Shown: positions 13,163 through 24,344 of the stretch, in pieces
Numbering within the stretch: position 1 is the first letter of the stretch
Layout of the letters: each line of letters opens with the position of its first letter
Source of the DNA: Capsicum annuum
Lineage: Eukaryota > Streptophyta > Magnoliopsida > Solanales > Solanaceae
Length of the DNA stretch: 64,000 nucleotides
NCBI RefSeq assembly: GCF_002878395.1
Contig: NW_025861612.1
Location: 93,123-157,122 of the forward strand
Direction of reading: 5' to 3'
Program-made: the position numbers and the translations under genes
The notes under the pieces: model-generated
Database searches by the model: none
Told to the model about the DNA's origin: nothing
Seen by the model: the letters and a program-made list of their open reading frames with translations, nothing else

Positions 13163-13435
13163 ATGGCTGAGATTAAATCCACCATTTATCATACTTTTAA
13201 ACAAAATAACCCAAACCCTAATTCATTTTTCACAAAAATAGTCGCACCCTCATCTCCCTCTCTTCTCCCTCTTCCTCTCTCTATCAACGACGACGGAACC
13301 AATGTTAAGCCGCCAGTCGTCGATGGAATCCCAATGCCGCCTGCCATCACTGCTCTAGCTTCCTCCGTTAAGCCGCCGCCAGCTGTCGCTGCTCCAGCCG
13401 ACAGCCATCTCAACCAACACCGGCAGCACCAGTAG
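13163..13435 (+). CDS. Unrecognised proline-rich 90-codon frame inside CACTA-1
   Basis: An ATG-initiated frame encodes a 90-residue, Pro/Ala/Ser-rich product (segments such as SSPSLLPLPL and VKPPPAVAAPA). It lies downstream of the left subterminal repeats, in a region far less AT-rich than its surroundings, where a 5' exon or promoter of the transposon would be expected. I do not recognise a domain. A reading frame of similar length also exists on the other strand, as expected from GC-rich sequence, so coding is uncertain. Confidence 0.25.
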   Translation: MAEIKSTIYHTFKQNNPNPNSFFTKIVAPSSPSLLPLPLSINDDGTNVKPPVVDGIPMPPAITALASSVKPPPAVAAPADSHLNQHRQHQ

Positions 13436-14289
13436 CTAGTGAAGCAGCTATCCACCAGCCAGCCAGCAACCTCCGTTTAGAGGTAAACTTAGTTAACTCC
13501 GCTAAGATTAACATACAAACTTTGAGGGTTTGTATAGCAACACTATTATTATAGAAACAAAAGGATCCAGGAGGGTTACTATATAGGAGAAAGGAAAAAA
13601 AATATTCTTGTACATACCATTAATCATGGTAAAATCTACAGATATCTACATGAATAAGATAAAAAGTGCCAATTAAAAGAGTTAAAGCAAAGCTCTTTAA
13701 TCCCATAGATTGAACTAATGTTCTTAAAGATAGGGTCTTTAGGTAAGTTTACTTGTCTTTGAAAGTTTTGAGATATGATCCATAAGTCCCACAGATTTTT
13801 AGTCCTCAATGTTTGAAAGATTCCACATTTTCAAGATAATCATTAAGAACATGCAGAGTTTATTTAGTTATGATTTCATAATAATAAAGATTTCCAATAT
13901 TACACAATTTTCTTATTTGATAAAACTTCAATACAAGGAGTCATATAGTATATTTTATTCATATTTCATTTAGAGTTCTCCAATACTCTCTGTATTCCTT
14001 GTGTTGTATCTTTCTAAATTGTGGCATCAAGACCAGAATTTAGTTTCTTTACTTTTCTAAAAGATAAGGTTGATCTTGCTTAAGGGTTTTAGAATATCTA
14101 TACCTTAAGTATACATAAACTTGTACAATGTCCTCAAAGTTCAGTCATGTTGTAGACATGTAGTAACTTGAAAATGGAGTTGTGTATCTTTTAATTTTCT
14201 AAGCTCATTATTTTTGATATCGCAATTTTTCGTGAGAGAATCTATAAGCAGATTGAATCTGCCATTTTGAAATATCAAGAAATTAAGAA

Positions 14290-14425
14290 AAATATCAAAG
14301 GTATGTGGACATAGTGAAGCTGTGTGGGGCCTTGTGCAATTCACTATTGTTGTTATCCTTCTTTGATTGCTCATATTGAAGTCTAGTGAAGCCGTGTGTG
14401 GCCTTGTACGATGCACTAGCATTGT
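14290..14425. repeat. Diverged duplicate of 'gtgaagc-gtgtg-ggccttgt' phrase
   Basis: The phrase gtgaagctgtgtggggcctt near 14316 recurs as gtgaagccgtgtgtggcctt near 14387, both followed by a 'cactattgtt'/'cactagcatt' tail. It is a ~70-bp duplication just before the minisatellite. Confidence 0.6.
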
Positions 14426-14559
14426 TCTTGACATTTTATTGTTTTTGTTGTTGCTTGAAAATTATATTGTGAACTTGATCTTGAATGTTAAGGGACTTGG
14501 TAGGTGTTTTTCTATTTTGAATGTAATTATATTTGGTGACTTGATAGGTTGAAAATGAT

Positions 14560-15552
14560 TAAGTGTAGGGACTTTAAGGGTGACACGGTAGGTTGAAAGT
14601 GGTTAAGAGTAGGAACTTTGAAGGGGATTTTGTGTTTTGAATGTGACTTGTTTGATGACTTAATAACTTGAAAATGGTTAAGTCTAGGGACTCTGAAGGG
14701 GATTTTTTTTTGTTTTGAATGTGGTTTGTTAGGTCACTTAGTTGCTCGAAAATGGTTAAGTCTAGCGACTTTGAAGGGTATTTTTTTGTTTTGGATGTGT
14801 TTTTGTTTTGATACGTAGTTGCTTGAAAATGGTTTAGTTGATGACTTTATTTGTTGAAAATGCTTAAGTTTTGGTGACTTTAATAGTGAATTAGTGTTTA
14901 GGAGGTGATGTGGTTGGTGACTTTATTATTTGAAAATGCTTAAGTTTTGGTGACTTTAAAAGTGAACTTTTGTTTAGAAGGTGATGTTGTTGGTTACTTT
15001 ATTTGTTGAAAATGCTTAAGTTTTGGTGACTTTAATAGTGAACTAGTGTTTAGAAGGTGATGTTGTTGGTGACTTTATTTGTTGAAAATGCTTAAATTTG
15101 GTGACTTTAATAGTAAATTAGTGTTTAGGAGGTGATGTGGTTGGTGACTTTATTAGTTGAAAATGCTTAAGTTTTGGTGACTTTAAAAGTGAACTTTTGT
15201 TTATAAGGTGATGTTGTTGGTTACTTTATTTGTGCTTAAGTGTCGGTGACTTTAATAGTGAATTAGTGTTTAGAAGGTGATGTTGTTGGTGACTTTATTT
15301 TTTAAAAATGCTTAAGTTTTGGTGACTTTAATAGTGAATTAGTGTTTAGGAGGTGATGTGGTTGGTGACTTTATTAGTTGAAAATGCTTAAGTTTTGGTA
15401 ACTTTAAAAGTGAACTTTTGTTTAGAAGATGATGTTGTTGGTGACTTTATTTGTTGAAAATGCTTACGTTTAGGTGACTTTAATAGTGAATTAGTGTTTA
15501 GGAGGTGATGTGGTTGGTGACTTTATTAGTTGAAAATGCTTAAAGTTTTAGT
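14560..15552. repeat. 76-bp minisatellite, left block
   Basis: From about 14560 the text becomes repetitive, and from 14830 it settles to a ~76-bp unit containing 'ggtgactttaatagtgaa', 'gtgtttaggaggtgatgt' and 'gttgaaaatgcttaagtt'. Two unit types (gtgaattag / gtgaacttttg) alternate, so a ~150-bp higher-order period is visible. The array is interrupted by the LTR at about 15553 and resumes at 18547 in the same register. Confidence 0.9.
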
Positions 15553-15733
15553 GCTTGATTTTGCAAAGGTCATCTTTGAACGAGTATAACTCGATGTTAC
15601 TGTGGTATTTCTGCATATTTCTACCCACCAAATTGTAGATAATTGAATTAGCTTTCCAACGATACCAATTTCGCCTTAATTTAATACACGAGCGAAAAGT
15701 TATGCCCATTTTCGTGAGAGACAGTAAGAATAG

Positions 15734-15832
15734 GCAATTGGTTAGGCGCCGCCCAACCCAAACATAGGCGATTGGTTAGGCGCCGCCCAACCTAGCTTAG
15801 GCAATCACTTGGGCACCACCTAAGTCAATTTC
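15734..15832. repeat. Short GC-rich repeats inside the nested LTR
   Basis: 'ggcaattggttaggcgccgcc', with close copies at about 15769 and 15801, forms three ~38-bp imperfect units. GGCGCC palindromes lie in each of the first two. Confidence 0.7.
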
Positions 15833-16929
15833 AAGTGCCAAAACACTCCGTTATGAGTTATTTTAAGGGTAATTAAGTCTTTTAACACTCCTTACACGTC
15901 CCTAAACTTAACCTTATGAAATATATAGTTTCTAAACACATTTCAATCCTATTAACATCTCAAAGCTCATCATCCAAGAGCACTAAGAGAGAAAAATAAC
16001 TAGGGTTGCATAATTAAGCTTGAAGATCCAATTTCAAGAAAATTCCTCTGTCAATCATCAAGAACCTCCCTTCCAAGGTATGCGTAGCGTTCATCTATGG
16101 ATTCAATTCGTTCGTAGAGCTCAAGAATCATGTTTTTAAATGTTGTTTTGTAAAATTTTTGTGGTGATATGAATATTTATATGTTGATGATGGATGTTTA
16201 AGTTTCAAGATGATATCTAAGGATGTTTTCATGAAATATATATGGTTGTTGGTTGAAAATCATGAACTTTGGGTGGTTTAATATAATGCAAGTATAAAAT
16301 CCACCTATGCCTTAAAGAATGCATGCAAGGTGTTTGATAAAATACCTAGGATGCTAGAAATTCCTATTTACATGATTCCGTGATATTCACATGACAAGTC
16401 CATGTTAGCTATACACTTCAATATGAATTTCCATGCTAATTATGTATTCTTATGGTAGTGGCATGAAGCATGTCTGATGACGAAGATATGAATTATGTAT
16501 GCGAATTATATCCATGCTTTTCCTACCATGTTTGAGATGTTGAATAAACACATGAAGTTTAATATCCCCAAATCATTACAATATGAACTAAATGTTACAT
16601 GTTGTCGTTCCCTTATGCTTGAATGGTTTCCATGCCCTTGCTATGAATAGTATATGTTGTCGGAATGCCCATGATATTAGAATATGAGATTTATGACTTG
16701 ATTATAAGCATTCCTATTCATGATAGATATTATGATGACCATGTACTTCATGAAATCCCCCACTCATGTATTATGGATTGTTATTGATGGTCATGTACTC
16801 AAGAAATTCAAGTTGTGTCAGTTTCCTTCTATCGAGTCCTGGGGGTACTTGTACCCGAAAAATATAGTTGTGTGCCTAGAGCCATGTCATGTTTTCATGA
16901 TACTCTCAGTCAAGCCATGATCTATAGAA

Positions 16930-17230
16930 TTCAGTCAGTCATGTGACTCAGGAAAACTCAGAAATCTCAGTAATCTCAGTAGTCCGATAATCTCAGTAAT
17001 CTCAGTGCTCAGTAACCTCAGCAACCTCAGTATTCATAGTCAATCTCAGTAACTTCAGTACTCTCAACCATTCCTCAGAACTCAGTACATTCCGTCAATC
17101 ATTGGAATCCAGTAAACTTAGTTTAGCTCTGCTAAACAATACCACTAGTATCAGTCCAGTTAATCAGTATCAATTCAGCTAATCAGTTTAGTTCAGTTAT
17201 TCTTTTCAACTTAGTTATTCAGTTCATTGT
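16930..17230. repeat. Degenerate CAGTAATCT microrepeat tract in LTR
   Basis: Many imperfect copies of 'ctcagtaatctcagt' and 'cagttaatcagt' follow each other. This simple-sequence tract is characteristic of the LTR and carries no coding information. Confidence 0.75.
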
Positions 17231-18546
17231 CCTTCAGATGGGAGTAGAAGTTAGCACCGAGTGAACCCAAGGATGGGAACTCAGCCGCCAGTTCAGGGTG
17301 TGATTCTTAGTAGTCATCTTTGTGTTCCAGAACTACGTAGCTAGCGTAGGTTGAGACATCTTAACCCGTCAGATTAAGGTTGATGAGGTAGCTTAACCAG
17401 TCAGTTTAGGGTTTCCACCGTTCTCATTGAGTACCTGCCAGTATAGGGTTCTCATAGCTGTCCTTACCAGTGGCGCGGTATTGGCACCCCTCTACTCGAG
17501 GTAGAGATTGGACCCCAGCTTAGCTATTATAGCGTATTAGGGCATGTTGGTTAGATAACTACTTTCTACAGTTTTAGTTACAGATTTCAAGACTGTTAGC
17601 TATAGCTACCCAGTCTCAGTAAAGAACTCAAATAGTTCTTCAGATTTCAGTATATCAGGACTATCAGATACAGTTAACCCAAAAATAAAATTGAACTCAG
17701 ATAGTTTCCTTCAGATTTATGGATTGTCAGATACAGTCAATTAGACCAGTTCTTCATAATTCGAACAGTCAGAAAAAAATTATTTCTTTATCAGTAATAT
17801 AGTATTAATCTCCCAGTATTCAGTAATACAGTATCAAATCCATCACTTATTAGTGATTTACATATCAATATCAGTAAACTCAGTCTTTCAGAATCTCATT
17901 ATCAGTACACTCATGTTGTCAGTATTCAGACTCAGTAGTCAGTATCTCCGCGAGTTCAGTTACAGTTACGTATGCATGTATGTACTCTCACATTCATATC
18001 AGTCAGTATTTTTCATGCATATAACCCTTTGCATTTAGCCTACCTTACTCATATACTCAGTACATTCAGACATACTGACGCATTTACGCTATGGTACTTT
18101 CTCTTATGTTACACTATAGGTTCAGAGGCATGAGCTCCAAATCATCAGTAGATTCCAGGATCAGCAGTCAGAGTTAGACGTGAGTCCTCATCCTTCGAGG
18201 ACATGATGATTTCATTTCTATTTCAGTTTTCAGTTTATTTCAGTAGTTGGAGTTAGTTGGGGACATGTCCCATCAACTCCTTATTCAGTTCAGTTAGAGG
18301 CTTTAAGACTATATGTCATATTAGATGTTCAGACTTCAGTATTTATATTTCTTTTTGGTATTGTTATACCATATTTTTCAGATATGTATCAATATTGAAC
18401 CTTATGGCCTTACAATTCATGTTTCCGCATATTTTATGAGATATTAGGTAGTTTACAGGTACAGATATCAGTCATGGGTTAGCTTATGGTCCCTCGGAGT
18501 CATGAGCACTGTGTAGCATTCCGGTTCAGTGAATCGGGGCGTTACA

Positions 18547-19510
18547 CTTTATTTGTTGAAAATGCTTAAGTGCCGGTGACTTTAATAGTGAATTAGCGTT
18601 TAGAAGATGATGTTGTTGGTGACTTTATTTGTTGAAAATGCTTAAGTTTTGGTGACTTTAATAGTGGATTAGTTTCGTTGGTGCCTTTGTTAGTTGAAAA
18701 AGCTTAAGTTTTGGTGACTTTAATAGTGAACTAGTGTTTATAAGGTGATGTTGTTGGTGACTTTATTTGTTGAAAATGCTTAAGTTTTGGTGACTTTAAT
18801 AGTGAATTAGTGTTTAGGAGGNNNNNNNNNNNNNNNNNNNNNNNNNNNNNNNNNNNNNNNNNNNNNNNNNNNNNNNNNNNNNNNNNNNNNNNNNNNNNNN
18901 NNNNNNNNNNNNNNNNNNNNNGGTGACTTTAAAAGTGAATTTTTGTTTAGAAGGTGATGTTGTTGGTTACTTTATTTGTCAAAAATGCTTAAGTGCCGGT
19001 GACTTTAATAGTGAATTAGTGTTTAGAAGGTGATGTTGTTGGTGACTTTATTTGTTGAAAATGCTTAAGTTTTGGTGACTTTAATAGTGGATTAGTGTTT
19101 AGGAGGTGATGTGGTTGGTGACTTTATTAGTTTAAAATGGTTAAGTTTTGGTGACTTTAAAAGTGAACAGGTGATGTTGTTGGTGACTTTATTTGTTTAA
19201 AATGCTTAAGTTTTGGTGACTTTAATTGTGAATTAGTGTTTAGGAGGTGATGTGGTTGGTGACTTTATTAGTTGAAAATGTTTAGGTTTTGGTGACGTTA
19301 AAAGTGAACTTTTGTTTAGAAGGTGATGTTGTTGGTTACTTTATTTGTTGAAAATGCTTAAGTGCCGGTGACTTTAATAGTGAATTAGTGTTTAGAAGTT
19401 AGTTTCATTGGTGCCTTTGTTAGTTGAAAAAGATTAAGTATTGGTGACTTTAAAATTGAATTTTTGTTTAGAAGGTGATGTTATTGGTGACTTTATTTAT
19501 TGAAAATGCT
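18547..19510. repeat. 76-bp minisatellite, right block, with assembly gap
   Basis: The same unit resumes directly after the LTR end ('ctttatttgttgaaaatgct'). It holds about a dozen units, some truncated or fused, and contains the 100-N gap. The array ends as the transposase region starts. Confidence 0.9.
18822..18921. other. Assembly gap of exactly 100 N
   Basis: The run of N is exactly 100 long, the conventional size for a gap of unknown length. It lies in the minisatellite, where assembly collapse is expected, so the true array length is unknown. Confidence 0.98.
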
Positions 19511-19544
19511 TGATCTAATTAGTTGAATCTAATTGATTGTGGAG

Positions 19545-21420
19545 ATGGAACATGATTATAGCTGGATATATCACCGGAACAATGATAATAGAATGGGTAT
19601 TAAGGAGGAATTTTCTGAGGGTGTCAAAAGATTTATTGAACATGCTAAGACACTTGATCTTTGGACACATTTTCAGGTAATTCATTGTCCTTGTGTTTAA
19701 TGTGATGGTATAAATCTTGTAAGTGAAGAAGATGTAAAGGAACATCTTTATAGAAAGGGATTTCATTAGGACTTTTTAAGAATGGTTGGTATTCATGGTG
19801 ATGTTGTGCAAAATAACTCTATTGTTGGAGAAAGTAGAGGTCTGCAGGGCATAATGAATATCAAGATACTAGGATGACAAAAATGGTGCACGATGCTTTT
19901 AGGATGCAACACGGGGTTGACTTTTGAGAAAATGTTGAAGATGTTCCTAATAGTGAAGCGGGTAAGTTCTACGAAGAATTGCATGCTGCTAGTCATCCTT
20001 TTTTTACTGGTGTTCGTACTCTCGTTTGTCTATTGTTGTTAGATTATTATGTATTAAATCTGGCTGGAATATTGCGGAAGAGGAAATGAACTTAATTATA
20101 TACTTTATTAAAGAGTTAGTTAACCCTAGCTTGGAGGTTCCTGATTCTTTCGATAAGGAAAAAAGATTGGTGTCAAAGTTAGTTCTCTCCTCGGTTAGAA
20201 TTGATTGTTGTGAAAATGGTTGCATGTTATCTTTAAGGGAGATGCTAACCTAGAGTTCTATAAGTTTTGTCTTCACCCTCGATATAAGCGTGGTTCTACA
20301 GGAAATCAAATTGCTATTAAGGCGATGCATTATTTACCTCTTATACCAAGGTTGAAGAGGTTGTATGCTTCAAACAGCTCAGCTCCTCATATGAGATGGC
20401 ATAGTGAAAATAAAAAGCCCACTAGTGTTATGTGTCATCCATCTGATGGAGAGGCTTGGAAGAATTTTAATGCAACTTATCCAGATTTTGCAGCTGAGCC
20501 ACGAAACATTCGATTGGGATTATGTGCGGATGGGTTCTTCCCTTTTTCAGATGGTGGTGCGTCATATTCATGTTGGCTTGTATTTATCACTCCTTATAAT
20601 CTTTCTCCTGAAATGTTGATGACTAGTCCCTATATATTTTTTAATTGTGTTATTCCTGGCCCGCATAATCCAAAAAGCGGAATAGATGTGTACTTGCAAC
20701 CTTTGATAGATGGACTTCAAATTTTATGACATAAGGGGGTTGAAACTTGGGACATCTCTCTTAAACAGAATTTCAATTTGTGTGCTTATCTAATGTGGAC
20801 TATTAATGATTTTCCTGCTTATGGAATGTTATCGGGGTGGGTGACCACTGGAAAGCTGGCTTGTCTATACTGCATGGAAAAAACAAAATCTTTCACATTG
20901 AGACATGGCAGGAAAAATTCATGGTTTGATTGTCATCGTTCGTTCTTGCCACCTGTTCATGAATTTAGGAGACTCAAGAATGTCTTTGGAAGGAATAGAA
21001 GGGAACATGATGGTCCACCTCTAATGTTGTCTGGTCATGACATCTAGGAAATAGTTTAGGATTTGCCTAAAGCCAGCGAGAAACGATTGTACAGGCTTGA
21101 TGGATATGATGTTTCGCATAACTGGACTAAGAAAAGTTTTTTTAGGGAGTTAGAATAATGGCCAGATAACTTAGAAATAAAATTGATGCCATGCATACTG
21201 AGAAGAACTACTTTGACAACTTTTTCAACACAGTTATGGATGTCATCGGCAAAACAAAGGATAATCCTAAGGCCAGACTTGACTTACCAGAATATTGCAA
21301 CTGCAGAGAATGTCTGGGTTGCAACCGCAAATACTCATCTGAGAAAGAAAAAGAACCCGACTGATGAAGATGTCTGGGTTGAACCTCATGCAAAAGATGT
21401 CCATGTAAGAAACAAATTTT
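19545..21420 (+). pseudogene. TNP2-type CACTA transposase, decayed
   Basis: From the ATG at 19545 the frame encodes a transposase-associated domain (SWIYHR, GVKRFIEHA, then a CPC-x-C zinc-type cluster) but meets a TAA at 19698 inside that cluster. Several frame changes follow. The core, about 20220-20729, is recognisable as the plant transposase family tnp2: MRWHSENK, HPSDGEAWK, RLGLCADGFFPF, VIPGPHNPKSGIDVYL. 20775-21045 continues with WTINDFPAYGMLSGW and GKLACLYCM...WFDCHR. The later 'MH-EKN-FDN' block near 21180-21240 is present in a shifted frame. The DUF4218 and DUF4216 parts normally following are absent. This enzyme would catalyse CACTA excision and insertion; this copy cannot encode it intact. 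Confidence 0.85.
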
Positions 21421-21515
21421 GAATTTATAAATCTTTTTCTCAAAGTTGATATTATTCAATCATAACTACTTTAGTTTTTTTTTTACTGTTAGTATTAACT
21501 TTACTTTGAATATAG

Positions 21516-22020
21516 GACAAATTTACGCGTCTTGTTGGTGAGTATCGCAGTAGTCAGCATCCTGAAAGTCAGGGTGACTCAATACCCCCGCATGTATGGA
21601 ATGAGTTATGGAAAATAGAGGGATCGGGTCCTGCAAATAGAGGCTATTTCTACGGATGCCACACAGAAATTTTTGGTGATTATATTAGGTGTTCGTCTGG
21701 CCCTGCATACTCTAGCTCTTCGGTTGATACAGAAACTATTATAAGACTACAAAATATGGTTTCTCAACTCATTGAAGAGCTTGCTGAACAGAGAGAGAGG
21801 TATGCTGAACAGAGTGTGAGGCAAAAGAAGAAGGAGGAGGCAACAACATCACAAATCAGGATACTGCAGCAGCAGTTCAGTTCTTTTGTTCAGACTGGGG
21901 GTTATTCCTCCATGTCCTGGTGATGCAGTTCGGGCTGCAAAAGGTCTAGGCCCCCTGGATGATTTCAGCACGGATGATAATATGGAAGACGAGGACGAAT
22001 TCGATGATGATGAAAGTTAG
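21516..22020 (+). pseudogene. C-terminal exon of a TNPA-like (Transposase_24) gene fused behind TNP2
   Basis: After an acceptor-like 'atag' the frame reads an HVWNELWKIEG segment and a GYFYGCHTE block that resembles the GG-K-GR-YGLGS motif of Transposase_24 proteins, then a Gln/Glu-rich coiled-coil (LIEELAEQRERY). The frame shifts near 21896, and an Asp/Glu-rich tail ends at TAG 22018-22020. In CACTA-2 this exon type belongs to a separate second gene several kilobases downstream. Its position right after the TNP2 core implies an internal deletion that removed the end of gene 1 and most of gene 2. Confidence 0.6.
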
Positions 22021-22249
22021 TTTTTTATTTTTGTACGTCTTTTACTTTAAATTTAGACATTTTGTTGTTTGAAACTATTGTTGTAGTTTTTTCGTACTCA
22101 CCTTTGTTGGACATTTTGTATGTGTTGTACACTTATGAAAATTTTCATTTGGTTTTTTCTTGTTGTTGTTGTTGTATTTTCATTTTGGATACTGCTGTAT
22201 ATTGTTGTTGTTGCATGCTGTATTTGGGTTTTGTAATTTTTTTTTTAAA

Positions 22250-22565
22250 TTCCCTGAAAAACCGACCACAAATGATCGGTTTTTCCATATTTTTTACAAA
22301 AAATCGGTTTTAATAAAATTAATTTATTAATTTAAAATCGACCACATGTGGTCATTTTTTTTTCCCTAAAAATATTTTTTCAATTAAAATAAAATAATAA
22401 TGTATTTTTAAAATAAATATATATTTTTAAAAAAAATTGACCACTTGTGATCGGTTTTTAAAAAACAACCACTACTTTTTCGACCACAAATTTTGGTCAT
22501 TTTTTTTGTCAAAAATTGGGGAAAACCGACCACTTGTGGTCGGTTTTTGTGGTCGATTTTCCTCT
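22250..22565. repeat. Right subterminal palindromic repeats of CACTA-1
   Basis: About five GACCACTTGTGGTC-like palindromes with the same CCGACC/GGTCGG extension as on the left, ending just inside the right terminus. Confidence 0.85.
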
Positions 22566-22582
22566 TTTTTTTAGTAGTGAAT

Positions 22583-23188
22583 TATCGGTCCATAACAATT
22601 TTTACATGGAAATTATAATTAGCTGAAAAATAAAACATGCATAAACTTTACTCACGTTGGATGCTAATGATTGGCTGAGTCAGCCATTAAACGTCTCTTG
22701 TTCCATGGCACAATAAGCCGTTAAACGATTCTTGTTTCATTAGTAGATGAAAACCTGAAAATTGAATCAAAGTTATTAGGACAAAATTGATGAATAAGAT
22801 GTAATAAACATAAAGTAAACCATCACACAAAGCATACTAACCACAAAATACTTCAAAAATGAACTTATATTGATGTTATAAAAGCAACTCCAAAGTGTAA
22901 AGAAAAATAACTAAATTTAAAAAAGGCCTCATGCTACAAATAAATAAAAATGATTCACGAATAAAAGAAAAAAGAAAATTGACTTTGTACTCCTATATTC
23001 CCACCGAGTAGGGAACTTTTGTTCCAAAAATAGTTGTAGTAGACTCATCAACCAATAAGGAGATAATTAATATATTAGCAAATGTATATAATTTAATATT
23101 TAATATCATAGAAATGATTTTTTAAAAAGTGAAAAGACGATTTTATTTAAAACGGAGTCTTTTAATAAAAGAGTAAAAAGTTCAAAAC
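22583..23188. other. No gene seen; between CACTA-1 and the split LTR
   Basis: AT-rich flank with no recognisable coding region. A short 'ccattaaacgtctcttgttcca' phrase near 22683 recurs as 'gccgttaaacgattcttgtttc' near 22713, a ~30-bp local duplication. Confidence 0.45.
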
Positions 23189-23438
23189 TGTCACGACCCG
23201 AGACTACCCCTAGTCGTAACACAGTAGTTGGAACGACAAGTGATCCCAAGCTAACCCATGAACTGGCATACTACTTGAGCAACTGATTTAAATTGTATAA
23301 AACTAAAGTTATTGAGCGGAAACGCACACTACTTGAGCAACTGATTTAAATTGTATAAAAGCTAAAGTTGTTGAGTGAAAACATGATCATAAAGAAATCT
23401 GAATAAGTATAATACAGATACAACTAAAATTGTATCTC
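23189..23438 (-). mobile_element. 3' end of a minus-strand LTR, left of the viral insertion
   Basis: TGTCACGACCCGAGACTACC at 23189 is the reversed LTR terminus (CA end on the minus strand), matching the LTR ending at 1248. A ~67-bp tandem duplication ('cacactacttgagcaactga') lies at 23265-23390. The LTR text stops at about 23438, where pararetrovirus RT sequence begins, and picks up again in the same orientation near 31166. Confidence 0.75.
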
Positions 23439-23960
23439 TAATTTGATTTCTATAATCAATAACCATCCTACTTTTTGCTCTTTTTTGTTCACTATGTTTA
23501 TTTACTATAAATGCTGGGCTATTATGTTTACTATTACTTTTTTGTATATATTGTTTTTCTAATAATTCTTTGCATTTTAAATTCTTTTAAATCATCAAAA
23601 TTATATGTTAATGGTTTCTGGGTTATTATGCTATTTTTATCTATTAATTCAATTTTTATAGTGGTTTTATGTTTGTCTCATCCTTTTAATGGATCTTCAC
23701 TATATAATTGTTCTAATTTTTTCTTAATTATTTTTATCTTATTTATTGAAAATATATTTATTTCCTTTTTATTTATTGAAAATACGACCAGTTCTATTGT
23801 ATCTTCAGTATTTTTTATATTTTCTAATTTTGTGCAATTTTTTCACTTCCTTTTATCCAATCAGTTTCCTTTCTTATTTTATTAATAACTCTTTTTGCTC
23901 TTACTTTCTGTTTACATGGTATTGTAAACCACCAATCTGTTCTAGTTATTATATGTGGAT
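23439..23960 (-). pseudogene. Pararetrovirus RT, 5' part (truncated at insertion edge)
   Basis: Reading leftwards from about 23960, a linker follows the second protease-like module. Then come recognisable RT N-terminal blocks near 23440-23570: SNSKHNSPAFIV and RMVIDYRNQ, equivalent to the S-(P/H)-SPAFLV and R-VIDYR blocks of caulimovirid RT. Several in-frame stops lie between 23600 and 23850. The sequence ends abruptly at LTR text. The rest of the enzyme is at the opposite end of the integrant (30132-31165). Confidence 0.75.
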
Positions 23961-23970
23961 ATAATTTATC

Positions 23971-24200
23971 TAAAAACGGCATTCCTAAGAGTATATCTTT
24001 TGATGTTAGCTCATAATTATAGATTTCTTCTATTGTTAATATTTTATCTCATACTTGTGTTTTTACATTCTTAGCTTTATAAGTAATTAAACTTCCTTCG
24101 TTATTAAATCCTTTAACTATTATTGGTGTTTTTAATTTATCCCATTTACTTTCTGGTAAATAATTCTATCTACATAAATTAGCTTCTGCTCCTGTATCTA
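23971..24200 (-). pseudogene. Aspartic-protease-like module 2
   Basis: On the minus strand MIDTGAEANLC is read at about 24203-24170, containing the retropepsin active-site D-T-G-A, followed by a stop three residues later. An LLGMPFLDKLYPHI block at about 23990-23955 matches the conserved (I/L)LG-x-x-(F/W)L block near the C-terminus of retroviral-type proteases. Such proteases cut the viral polyprotein. The module directly precedes RT, the usual position. Confidence 0.7.
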
Positions 24201-24344
24201 TCATAGGCGTATAATACCTACTATAATATCCTTCTACTACTATCTTCATTAATACATATATTTTCATATCATGTTAGAGCTCTTCTTAGGAATAATCTTT
24301 CCTTATTATATGTTTAGATAATTGTGTATGTTCTATATTGTATG

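Larger units (their letters stand above)
15553..18546 (+). mobile_element. Nested Gypsy-type LTR, ~3 kb, inside the minisatellite
   Basis: This block interrupts the 76-bp array. It ends GGGGCGTTACA at 18546, as does the LTR at 1-1248. It contains other long-LTR landmarks: 'aattgaattagctttccaac' near 15645, repeated 'ggttaggcgccgcccaacc' at 15740-15790, and a region of many short 'cagtaatctcagta' repeats. No protein is encoded, so it is an LTR without an internal region, i.e. a probable solo LTR. The left edge lacks the TGTTACACC start seen at 33738 and no 5-bp target duplication was found, so the 5' end is probably trimmed and the boundary approximate. Confidence 0.7.
11843..22579 (+). mobile_element. 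CACTA-1: En/Spm-type DNA transposon, 10.7 kb
   Basis: The left end reads CACTAATAAAAAAAAAAAG and the right end, reversed, CACTACTAAAAAAAAGAGG; both are flanked by AAT. Subterminal regions at both ends carry the same palindromic GACCAC-GTGGTC repeats. The interior holds a 76-bp minisatellite with a nested LTR, then relics of a TNP2-type transposase and a TNPA-like tail on the plus strand. The transposase catalytic part is present but broken, and the DUF4218/DUF4216 parts found in CACTA-2 are missing, so the copy is non-autonomous. Removing the nested LTR leaves about 7.7 kb. Confidence 0.9.
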
